From assembly GCF_018372875.1 (NCBI RefSeq), contig NZ_JAHAIF010000004.1, positions 43,798 through 107,797 on the forward strand: a stretch of DNA of 64,000 bases. Direction: 5' to 3'. The DNA comes from Clostridium sp. GTDB lineage: Bacteria > Bacillota > Clostridia > Clostridiales > Clostridiaceae. This document shows, one piece after another, positions 36,239 to 43,469 of the stretch. How positions within the stretch are numbered: position 1 is the first letter of the stretch; every line of letters starts with the position of its first letter. Under the pieces are notes generated by a model. That model was not told the DNA's origin. It worked only from the letters and a program-made list of their open reading frames with translations, and did not search any database. Both the position numbers and the translations under genes were made by a program.

Positions 36239-37339
36239 TTGAAAACAATTTTAAAAAAAGATATAAATTATTATTCTGAATCACTAGATCTTTTAAAATT
36301 AATGACTAATGACTTTAGCTTTGAAGATTTAAAAAATAGATTAAAAAGAAACTATCCATTATGTAATGACTATACAAGCACCGTAATAGATATAATATCA
36401 AGAGTTGCTACCAAAGTATTTTCAAATATAGATTTTTCAAAAGAAAGGTTAGACTTCTTTTTTAAAGATTTAAACTTAAATGATTTGAGCATTGCAGATA
36501 TATTACTTTTAAATCAAAACAGATTTTTAGATATTTCATTAGAAGAACAAATGACTTTAATTAAAAATCTAAGTTATAAAGAAAAGATTTATAACTTTGC
36601 CCAACTTCTTTCTTCCAATGATATTGCAGGTACAGAGCTTAAAAATACTGAAATTGCTTCTTTTGAAGAACTTGTGTCTCTTATATCATCATTAGATACA
36701 AGCATAGAAAATAAGTGGAATATTCAACTGGCTTTTTTAAATATAGACTCATTAATAGAAGAACTTTCATCAATGTTAAATACTTGCGTGCTAGAACTAA
36801 AAAAATATGATAAAGAACTCTCTAAGTTAACTAAAGATTTTTCTAATTATTGGGAAGCATTTATTGAGCAAAATGATATATTGCATTTTCTTACCTCTTC
36901 TCTAAACTATGATTTAGGTTCTGGATATGAAGAAATAATTGTATGTCACTCAATATTAAATCCTTCAAACATTTCATTTTCTTTAGATAATGACAATATA
37001 TATAAAAATGTTATAAAAATCGGTGTTTTATTTAATGATAAATTTACTATTGAAACTAGAGTTAATTCAAATCATTTGGAAGTATATCAAAACCTAAAGC
37101 TTTTAGGTGATAAAAGTAAATTTGATATATTAGTATCTATTAAAGATACTTCCGCATATGGCCAAGAACTATCTGAAAAATTCAACCTTTCTACTTCAAC
37201 AATATCGCACCATATGACTGCACTAATAAATGCTAGATTTGTTAAAGTTGAAAAGAAAAATAATAGAATTTACTACAGTATGAATAAAGATATTCTTGAA
37301 AATTTTCTTAATGAAGTTAATAACCTATTACTAAAATAA
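36239..37339 (+). CDS. ArsR-type winged-helix regulator with large N-terminal domain
   Basis: The protein has 366 residues. The last 90 or so form a winged helix (GQELSEKFNLSTSTISHHMT, then NNRIYYSMNKDIL) of the ArsR type. The first 270 are helical with no recognised motif and probably sense a ligand. The start is taken as TTG at 36239 with GAGGTG upstream; the alternative GTG at 36230 overlaps that site. It probably regulates the adjacent MFS exporter. Confidence 0.82.
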   Translation: MKTILKKDINYYSESLDLLKLMTNDFSFEDLKNRLKRNYPLCNDYTSTVIDIISRVATKVFSNIDFSKERLDFFFKDLNLNDLSIADILLLNQNRFLDISLEEQMTLIKNLSYKEKIYNFAQLLSSNDIAGTELKNTEIASFEELVSLISSLDTSIENKWNIQLAFLNIDSLIEELSSMLNTCVLELKKYDKELSKLTKDFSNYWEAFIEQNDILHFLTSSLNYDLGSGYEEIIVCHSILNPSNISFSLDNDNIYKNVIKIGVLFNDKFTIETRVNSNHLEVYQNLKLLGDKSKFDILVSIKDTSAYGQELSEKFNLSTSTISHHMTALINARFVKVEKKNNRIYYSMNKDILENFLNEVNNLLLK

Positions 37340-37360
37340 GAAGAGCCTTGAACTCTTCTT
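37338..37360 (+). terminator. Terminator after the ArsR-type regulator gene
   Basis: AAGAAGAG/CTCTTCTT is followed by TTATTTTTTA on the plus strand, overlapping the stop codon. Confidence 0.85.
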
Positions 37361-37442
37361 TTATTTTTTATAAAAATTTTATTATTCTTTGTATATATTT
37401 TTTTAATTTGTCCATAATATTAATGTAATCATAATAACCTAC

Positions 37443-37468
37443 TATATATGGTAGCAATACCATATATA
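37443..37468. repeat. Perfect hairpin with GCAA tetraloop
   Basis: TATATATGGTA and its complement enclose GCAA, giving an 11-bp stem with a stable GNRA tetraloop. It has no T-run and sits between two converging genes. Confidence 0.6.
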
Positions 37469-37483
37469 ATCCCCCTATGTCAA

Positions 37484-37510
37484 AGGACAGTCCCTAACCA
37501 AGACTGTCCT
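37484..37510. terminator. Hairpin terminator between convergent genes
   Basis: AGGACAGTC/GACTGTCCT with a 9-base loop is followed on the plus strand by ATTTTTATA. On the minus strand it directly follows the HD-domain gene, but the T-run is short there. Confidence 0.7.
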
Positions 37511-37514
37511 ATTT

Positions 37515-38060
37515 TTATACATAGATTTTTATTTCATCAAATAATTCTAAGAATTCCTTTTCAATTTCACTCATAAGAACAAACTCTAATGAATAATTAC
37601 CTACTAAATCCTCTCCTACAATTTCATGAAAATTCATAAGGTACTTCATCTCATATTTTAGCATTGAGTCATCAACACTTTTAATTAGATTAAGTTCCTC
37701 CTCTGTTAAATCTCCAATACCATACTTCTTATAAATTGCATTTTGTAATTTATCTTCTATAATAAGATATTCTTTAAGTTCCTTTTTAACAGGTCTTGTA
37801 ATATCTGAAAGATAGGCTTCCGAACCATCATGTAACAAACAAGCAAGCTGAACCCTACTTGAATACCCTCTTACTTTTGCTTCTTTAGCACAATTTATTG
37901 AATGTTGTGCCACACTATAGAAATGATTTGTATGTCCATTCCCCCTACATGTTAAAGACAATGCATGTCCAATATCTTCTATTAGGATTTCCTCTTCTAT
38001 TGGATCTAAAGGGTAAAACTTAACCTCTTTACCTGTATATATAAAATCACCTTTTCTCAT
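37515..38060 (-). CDS. HD-domain phosphohydrolase (YfbR-like)
   Basis: The protein has 181 residues. The HD metal site is spread over FYSVAQHSINCA, CLLHDGSEAYLSD and a C-terminal aspartate in KSVDDSML, the arrangement of YfbR-like 5'-nucleotidases. These remove phosphate from deoxynucleoside monophosphates. The start is the ATG at 38060, preceded by AAGGAGAT; a longer in-frame start lacks a site. Monocistronic. Confidence 0.85.
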   Translation of the reverse strand: MRKGDFIYTGKEVKFYPLDPIEEEILIEDIGHALSLTCRGNGHTNHFYSVAQHSINCAKEAKVRGYSSRVQLACLLHDGSEAYLSDITRPVKKELKEYLIIEDKLQNAIYKKYGIGDLTEEELNLIKSVDDSMLKYEMKYLMNFHEIVGEDLVGNYSLEFVLMSEIEKEFLELFDEIKIYV

Positions 38061-38083
38061 ATTATCTCCTTTCAAAATAAAAC

Positions 38084-38172
38084 CCACACTATAAGTGTGA
38101 AACTATCCATAAAATAAATATTACTTATGGAACTTCCATGTATTATCCTATCACCTATAAATTGATAATCAC
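38084..38172 (-). pseudogene. Decayed duplicate of the 3' end of the 2H phosphoesterase gene
   Basis: This stretch matches 38760-38851 over about 90 bases, including the terminator-like hairpin (CACACT/AGTGTG here, CCACAC/GTGTGG there) and the block CTTCCATGTATTATCCT. Read in the frame of the intact gene it gives DNTWK followed by in-frame stops, so it no longer codes. It marks the left edge of the long non-coding locus. Confidence 0.75.
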
Positions 38173-38660
38173 TATAGACCACTCAAATATTAACACAGAA
38201 TCACGCAAAAATAAATACTTGATGAGAGTATGGCTATTTAACTTCTCATTAATCCTTAACTTAACCAGCATAAAATAATGTAGGGCTAAAGTCCCCATAA
38301 ATATAGCTATAAATAAATTATGTAGCGAAGCTACACCCCAAACTAAATATGATAATCACGGTGCAGCTGTATAAAAAATATTTGCACAAATCATTTTGGT
38401 AGCTTTAATACTAGTAACAAGAAATATTTATATATTGTTTTAAACATATAAATATATAAATATATAGTAATAGTGTGGGATTGCAGTAATTTCTGTGGTA
38501 TAAATTTTTAAAAAAATAGTTAAGACGAGCTTGACGAGTCGTCGATTTTTTTCAGCGCACTCTGCATAAGTGATATTCCAAATTTAAATTTGGTAAATAG
38601 AACTTACTTATTAGAGCTTCCGAAGCTTGCCTGAGGAAAATCTTGCAGGGGCATATATTT
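38173..38660. other. Candidate structured non-coding RNA locus
   Basis: No ORF is supported here, yet the sequence holds many GC-richer local hairpins: GTAGCGAAGCTAC, AGGGCTAAAGTCCC, GTGCA/TGCAC near 38360-38385, AGCTTCCGAAGCT, the palindrome CCAAATTTAAATTTGG, and TGCCTG/CAGGGGCA near 38628-38653. A terminator-like GACGA/TCGTC hairpin followed by GATTTTTTT ends at about 38551 on the plus strand. An AT-only stretch lies at 38425-38467. Strand and RNA family are not recognised. Confidence 0.35.
38524..38551 (+). terminator. Terminator-like hairpin inside the non-coding locus
   Basis: GACGA and TCGTC, with an inner CT/AG pair, form a bulged 7-bp stem followed by GATTTTTTT on the plus strand, although no plus-strand gene precedes it. 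Confidence 0.5.
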
Positions 38661-38662
38661 TA

Positions 38663-38759
38663 TTTTTTATTCTTTAGGAAAAAATGAACTAATATATAGC
38701 TAAATTGTTGAAGTTATCCACAATTTAATAATAGATATAATTTCCTAAAGAATAAAAAA
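38663..38759. repeat. 97-bp palindromic element with 19-bp perfect arms and a DnaA-box loop
   Basis: The outer arms TTTTTTATTCTTTAGGAAA and their exact complement enclose about 59 bases. Inside, TAAATTGT/ACAATTTA form an 8-bp inner stem, and the loop contains TTATCCACA (38714-38722), the consensus DnaA box. The 13-mer TTTCCTAAAGAAT of the right arm recurs at 44912-44924. It may be a MITE-like element or a large terminator hairpin. Confidence 0.7.
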
Positions 38760-38780
38760 ATCCACACAAAAAGTGTGGTC

Positions 38781-39311
38781 TTATTCATTAAACACGTATT
38801 CTTTATGGAGCTTCCATGTATTATCCTGCCACTTATATATTGTTACATTATCAAAGCTACAATCAAAGTTACAAGGATATTCATTTATATACTCCCAAAG
38901 TTCATTATAAATATTTCTTATTTTTTTCGAAGAGATAGTCACGTGAATTATTTTATTTTTCCCATCTTTTTTATGGAAATTTATATAAGATACCTTTGAT
39001 AATTCATCAATAAGTCTATCATGGACCTCTTTCCCTTCCTTAGACATTTTTACATCCATATATATAACTCTATCATCAAAATGGTTATATCCGTCTATCT
39101 TATAAGGGGTTTTGTTATGATTCTTAGTAAAGCTCTCAAGAATATATTCTATTTCTTTTATTTCACCCTCTACCTCAAAAGGTGCTTTTATTGTGAAGTG
39201 TGCAGGAAGTTTAGAGGATTTTGCTTTGAACTTTTCAAATATTTCTCTTCTTAGATCATTATTAAAATCCCCTCCCTCTCCATGTACAACTGAAACTACA
39301 ACATACCTCAT
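38781..39311 (-). CDS. 2H phosphoesterase (2'-5' RNA ligase-like)
   Basis: The protein has 176 residues with two HXT/SX motifs, HFTIKAPF (about residue 40) and HVTISSKK (about residue 122), the catalytic pair of the 2H superfamily. Members act on 2'-5' or cyclic phosphodiester bonds in RNA or small cyclic nucleotides. The start is the ATG at 39311, five bases after the stop codon of the upstream 103-aa gene; AGGTG is the ribosome site. A decayed copy of its 3' end lies 0.7 kb downstream. Confidence 0.85.
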   Translation of the reverse strand: MRYVVVSVVHGEGGDFNNDLRREIFEKFKAKSSKLPAHFTIKAPFEVEGEIKEIEYILESFTKNHNKTPYKIDGYNHFDDRVIYMDVKMSKEGKEVHDRLIDELSKVSYINFHKKDGKNKIIHVTISSKKIRNIYNELWEYINEYPCNFDCSFDNVTIYKWQDNTWKLHKEYVFNE

Positions 39312-39316
39312 TATTA

Positions 39317-39628
39317 TCACCTATCTATAAGATGTGTAGAAGCAAAATCTGGGCCATTATGATTATTTTTGGTTCTATCTACTACTTCATCTCCCCTATC
39401 TGATACATCTAATGAATCCATAACCTTATTCTTTGAATTATATGTTTCCAATGGCATTTGTAATTTTATTTGTTGTCCATTAGAAAAATCTTCTCCTACA
39501 TTCATTGTTGTTAATTCACTACTCATTTGGGTTACCATTTCAACATCATCATTTGTATTACTTATCTCATTAATATTAGTTTTTGCATTTTCAACCATCG
39601 CTTCAAACTTATTTTTATACTTTGGCAT
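39317..39628 (-). CDS. Hypothetical hydrophilic protein (103 aa)
   Basis: A short polar protein rich in Asn, Asp, Ser and Lys with no membrane segment or motif; it is probably disordered in part. AGGAGG precedes ATG. It is directly upstream of, and likely co-transcribed with, the 2H phosphoesterase gene (5-base gap). No family is recognised. Confidence 0.65.
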   Translation of the reverse strand: MPKYKNKFEAMVENAKTNINEISNTNDDVEMVTQMSSELTTMNVGEDFSNGQQIKLQMPLETYNSKNKVMDSLDVSDRGDEVVDRTKNNHNGPDFASTHLIDR

Positions 39629-39647
39629 ATCAAGTCCTCCTAAAATA

Positions 39648-39675
39648 AAAACTAGAGTATTTCACCTCTAGTTTT
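39648..39675. terminator. Bidirectional terminator after gltS
   Basis: AAAACTAGAG/CTCTAGTTTT forms a 10-bp stem with an 8-base loop; As before and Ts after it on both strands. Confidence 0.85.
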
Positions 39676-39682
39676 TACTTAA

Positions 39683-40879
39683 TTATCTTAATATATTTAT
39701 AAATAACGTTATTACTGCTGAATTAACAAAATCAATAAATAAGCACCCTACAATTGGAACCACTAAGTAAGGAGTTGGTGCATATCCAAACTTTGCTGTT
39801 AATGCATCCATATTAGCAACTGCATTGGGAGTTGCCCCCATACCGAAACCACAATTGGCTGAGGCAAAAACAGCTGCATCATAGTCTTTCCCCATAATTC
39901 TAAAGGTTATAAAATATGCAAATAATCCCATCAATAAAGCTTGCGCTATTAACATAAATACCATAGGAAGTGCTAAATCAAACAACTCCCATAATTTTAG
40001 CCCCATCAATGCCATAGCCAAAAAGAATGAAAGACTTATTCCACCTATAGTTTCAATCTCTTTATCCTCAAGTTCTACTTTTCTAAAATCACAGATATTT
40101 CTTATAACTGCAGCTGCTACCATAGCACCAATATATGACGGAAAAGTTAATCCTAAATCTTGAATAAATTTTGAAATAATTGACCCTATTCCCATGGCTA
40201 AAAATATCCACGCAACACCATTCATCAATCTTTTATGACAAAGTATAGCTTGATTGTCCTCATGAAAATCGCTAAGTGGTAATGAATGGTCTTCTGAATG
40301 CTTTGGTGTATCTATATTTTTTCTTTCAATTAAATTTTTAGCTACAAAACCTCCAATAAAGCTTCCCATAACTAATCCAAATGTAGCTGAAGCAAAGGAA
40401 ACTGTAGTTGCACCAGCCACACCCATCTCTTCTAATAACGGTCCAAAAGAACCTGCTGTTCCATGTCCACCTACCATAGGTATAGATCCAGTACATAAAC
40501 CTAATAATGGATTAAGATTGAATATGGTAGCCAAAGAGGCACCCAAAGCATCTTGTAATACCACTAAAAGCATAGCTAAAGCTAGAAATATTCCTACCTT
40601 AATTCCACCCTTTTTTAATATTTTTAAACTTGCCGTATATCCTATACTTGTAAAAAATGCAGTCATAAAAATATTTTGAAGCGTTATATCTAAATTTATT
40701 GTAGCTATATTAGTTATTCTTAAAATCAGTACTAGTACAGCAAATAATAATCCTCCTATTACTGGAGCTGGTATACAATATTTTGAAAGTAATTTTACTT
40801 TCTTTCTTAAATACAGACCTATATAAAACACTATTGTTGCAAGTGCCATAGTCTCAAATATATCTAAATTAATTGTCAT
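39683..40879 (-). CDS. gltS: Sodium/glutamate symporter GltS
   Basis: The protein has 398 residues with about ten or more membrane helices in two inverted halves. GGHGTAGSFGPLLEEMG and ANCGFGMGATPNAVANMDAL are the conserved substrate/sodium segments of the GltS family. It imports glutamate with sodium. GGAGG precedes ATG. Monocistronic with its own terminator. Confidence 0.94.
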   Translation of the reverse strand: MTINLDIFETMALATIVFYIGLYLRKKVKLLSKYCIPAPVIGGLLFAVLVLILRITNIATINLDITLQNIFMTAFFTSIGYTASLKILKKGGIKVGIFLALAMLLVVLQDALGASLATIFNLNPLLGLCTGSIPMVGGHGTAGSFGPLLEEMGVAGATTVSFASATFGLVMGSFIGGFVAKNLIERKNIDTPKHSEDHSLPLSDFHEDNQAILCHKRLMNGVAWIFLAMGIGSIISKFIQDLGLTFPSYIGAMVAAAVIRNICDFRKVELEDKEIETIGGISLSFFLAMALMGLKLWELFDLALPMVFMLIAQALLMGLFAYFITFRIMGKDYDAAVFASANCGFGMGATPNAVANMDALTAKFGYAPTPYLVVPIVGCLFIDFVNSAVITLFINILR

Positions 40880-40950
40880 AAACTTGTTCCTCCAAAACTC
40901 TTCTAATGTAAATTAAAAATTAGTCTTTAGCTGTGATATTTTTCTATCTA

Positions 40951-42579
40951 TTAGATATTATTCAGCTTTTCTAAGATTTTATTATATTCTTTTTCTAGCT
41001 TTTCCTTAATAATATCATTTTTTTCTATTGATAACCTTGATAAAACCTCTGAAAGTTTCGTCCTTAAAAGCATTTTCTCATCTTCTTTGTTATCTCTTAC
41101 TTTTTTATGGTCCTGAGAATAATCATAATAATTTCCTCTAAAAGTTATAAGCTTACAGTTTTTAATTTCAAAAATTTTATTACATATATAAGATATTAAT
41201 TTTCTATCATGACTTATTATAATAAACGCTTTATCAGTTCCACTAAGAGCTTCCTCTAAAGCAGTTATAGAGTTTATGTCTAAATAGTTAGTAGGCTCAT
41301 CTAATATTAAAAGATTATTGTCATCTAATAATACTTTACATAAACTCACCTTAACTTTCTCGCCACCACTTAGTATTCCCACATTTTTATGAACATCATC
41401 TCTTTTAAATCCAAATCCACTAAGACATATCCTTATAAAACTCTCTTCAAATCTAGAGTTATATTTTATATTTTCTAAAATAGTTAAATTGTCATTTAAT
41501 ATTTTTTGTTCTTGGTCAAAATAGCCAATCTTTACTCTTTTATTAACTTTTATATTATCAACATTATTTATAATTTCTTTAATTAATGAGGTTTTACCCG
41601 AACCGTTATCTCCTATTAAGGCAACTTTATCCCCCTTATTAATTACAAAATTGCTATCTTTTATAAGAGTTTTATTACCACGCTTTATGCATATATTTTT
41701 ACCCTCAGCAACTATTTTAGAGTATATTTCTAGTCCATCTTGAACTTTTATCTTTATATTTTTAACTTTCTTAGGCTTTTCTTTTATCTCTAGATGTTCA
41801 ATTCTACTTTTTAATGCTTTTACATTACCATCAAGCTTCTTCTTTCCCTTTTGTCCACCCATCTTATGAAGCCTAGCTTCAGAGTTTCCCATTCTTTTAG
41901 GTGTTCTCTTTATAGAATTCTTAATTTCTTCTTTTCTAATTATAGCTCTTTCAAGATGTTCTTTTTCATTAATATATTTAATATATTCTCTTTCTTTACT
42001 TAAATTTTCCAATTCTTTAACTTCTAAATATTTAGAATAATTTCCATTATACTTTTTAACTTTACCGTCCTTTAGCTCTATGATTATGTTGCAAACATTA
42101 TCTAAGAACTCCCTATCATGAGATACTAGCAGAAGGGCACCGTCATATTGTAATAATAGTTTTTCTAGAGAATCTATTGTACTTCTATCTAAATTAGAAG
42201 TTATCTCATCTCCAATTATAAGTTTGGATTTCTTCTTTAATGAATTTACTATCTTAAACTTTACTTTTTCCCCTCCAGACAAATACTTGTCAAAAAGGTT
42301 TGGTGCTTTAATACTAGTAGAATTCCACTCATAATCAAAGTCACATTCTTCAACAAAATCTACACCTTGGCTTATATAGGAATAACTATTACATATAGTC
42401 ACTTCACCACTATCCCTTTCCTCTTCACCAATAAGTATCTTAATCAAGGTTGATTTTCCCGAACCATTCTCCCCAACTAATCCAATTCTATCACCTTGGA
42501 ATATTTTTAATTCATCTATATCTAGAATCATTCTATCCCCATAACTTTTTTTAACATTAAATAAGCTTCCTAACAACAA
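40951..42579 (-). CDS. ABC-F protein, antibiotic-resistance (ribosomal protection) type
   Basis: The protein has 542 residues and two ATPase domains (Walker A GENGSGKST and GDNGSGKTS; signatures LSGGEKV in both) joined by a long, lysine-rich linker of about 80 residues; there is no membrane part. The layout fits Vga/Lsa/CplR-like ribosome-protection factors. The start is taken as TTG at 42579, seven bases after GGAGGG; the longer open frame upstream belongs to the leader. Drug spectrum cannot be read from sequence. Leader hairpins suggest drug-induced expression. Confidence 0.85.
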   Translation of the reverse strand: MLLGSLFNVKKSYGDRMILDIDELKIFQGDRIGLVGENGSGKSTLIKILIGEEERDSGEVTICNSYSYISQGVDFVEECDFDYEWNSTSIKAPNLFDKYLSGGEKVKFKIVNSLKKKSKLIIGDEITSNLDRSTIDSLEKLLLQYDGALLLVSHDREFLDNVCNIIIELKDGKVKKYNGNYSKYLEVKELENLSKEREYIKYINEKEHLERAIIRKEEIKNSIKRTPKRMGNSEARLHKMGGQKGKKKLDGNVKALKSRIEHLEIKEKPKKVKNIKIKVQDGLEIYSKIVAEGKNICIKRGNKTLIKDSNFVINKGDKVALIGDNGSGKTSLIKEIINNVDNIKVNKRVKIGYFDQEQKILNDNLTILENIKYNSRFEESFIRICLSGFGFKRDDVHKNVGILSGGEKVKVSLCKVLLDDNNLLILDEPTNYLDINSITALEEALSGTDKAFIIISHDRKLISYICNKIFEIKNCKLITFRGNYYDYSQDHKKVRDNKEDEKMLLRTKLSEVLSRLSIEKNDIIKEKLEKEYNKILEKLNNI

Positions 42580-42803
42580 AAAAATCCCTCCAATCTTAAA
42601 CGGAGAGAGCAGAAAAATAACGTAATGTAAAACTAATCTACCCTCAAACTTGCACAACAAAAAAACCTTATTATAAGGTGACTTTTTTCTTATTGCACTA
42701 AAATTTAACAATAGATTATATTCTCATTTCTTAAATACCTATGCCTTTCTTTAATTTAAAAAAACTTACGTTCATATTATATCACACTTATGTATTTTAT
42801 CAA
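42580..42803 (-). promoter_or_regulatory. Leader of the ABC-F gene: promoter, terminator-like hairpin, RBS-masking hairpin
   Basis: On the minus strand TTGATA and TATAAT are 16 bases apart (42803-42776). About 100 bases downstream ACCTTA/TAAGGT (42679-42665) is followed by TTTTTTTG, a terminator-like structure. Next, CTCTCC (42607-42602) can pair with the GGAGGG ribosome site (42591-42586). A tiny ORF, ATGAGAATATAA (42727-42716), precedes both. Other ABC-F genes are known to be controlled by ribosome-dependent attenuation; that reading is inferred here. Confidence 0.6.
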
Positions 42804-42888
42804 TAATTATGTAAATGTCACAAGTTTTATCCAATTTGAATAACTTATAATAGAAAGCAATCACCTGAATAGGCCAAAGGAGGATACT

Positions 42889-43335
42889 ATGACTATAAAC
42901 TCAAAATCTTTTGATACCTTCGAGGAGTTGTCCAAAGAATTGGATCTTATAGGCTTTATGTCTGCTTATACTAACATATCATTATTCGAGATAAATACTT
43001 ATATTAAGTTTGATAATATTGAGTTTGGTGGAGCTAATGATATCACTTATAATAAGGAGGAGAGTTCTTTTTCTATAACTGAAAACCATACCTATATTCT
43101 TCTTTCTAGATATATTGGAAAAAATATTGCTAATAGCATTAATTCTTTCATTATTTATGCTAATAATATTCCAATAAGTTCTTTAACTCAAGAAACTTCA
43201 ACTAATGGTGACCTTAATTGTAACAACTATATTTTTTATACCTCTACCACACCTACTGATATAAAAATACTTAATACTGGAGAAAGTAATATCCAAGACT
43301 TTAAATGTAAATTTCTCATATTAGAAATAGATTAA
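42889..43335 (+). CDS. Hypothetical beta-rich protein (148 aa)
   Basis: The protein begins MTINSKSFDTFEELSKEL and is rich in Asn, Ser, Thr and Ile, with alternating hydrophobic strands typical of a beta-sandwich, and no signal peptide. AAAGGAGG precedes ATG. The composition resembles C-terminal domains of spore-surface or collagen-like proteins but no specific family is recognised. It has its own terminator. Function unknown. Confidence 0.7.
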   Translation: MTINSKSFDTFEELSKELDLIGFMSAYTNISLFEINTYIKFDNIEFGGANDITYNKEESSFSITENHTYILLSRYIGKNIANSINSFIIYANNIPISSLTQETSTNGDLNCNNYIFYTSTTPTDIKILNTGESNIQDFKCKFLILEID

Positions 43336-43336
43336 A

Positions 43337-43361
43337 AAAGAAGGAGCTTCTCTCCTTCTTT
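43337..43361 (+). terminator. Terminator after the 148-aa gene
   Basis: AAAGAAGGAG/CTCCTTCTTT forms a 10-bp perfect stem with a 5-base loop immediately after the stop codon, with a weak T-run. Confidence 0.75.
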
Positions 43362-43469
43362 AAATATTTAAAATTAATGAATATATAATATTTAATGTAG
43401 TTCCTCTGTAGTTCTTTATCATCTTATCCCCCAAAAAATAACTTCCTTCTCTCAATTATATAATATTTT

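Noticed and set aside
38270-38660. RNase P RNA, tmRNA or a well-known riboswitch
   Set aside because: None of the conserved cores I know (GAGGAAAGTCC of RNase P, GGGGGC ends of tmRNA, T-box AGGGTGG, c-di-GMP, TPP, cobalamin or FMN boxes) is present.
38701-38727. Replication origin suggested by the TTATCCACA box and nearby AT-only stretch
   Set aside because: Only one DnaA box is present, there is no dnaA, dnaN or repA gene, and the surroundings are ordinary chromosomal genes.
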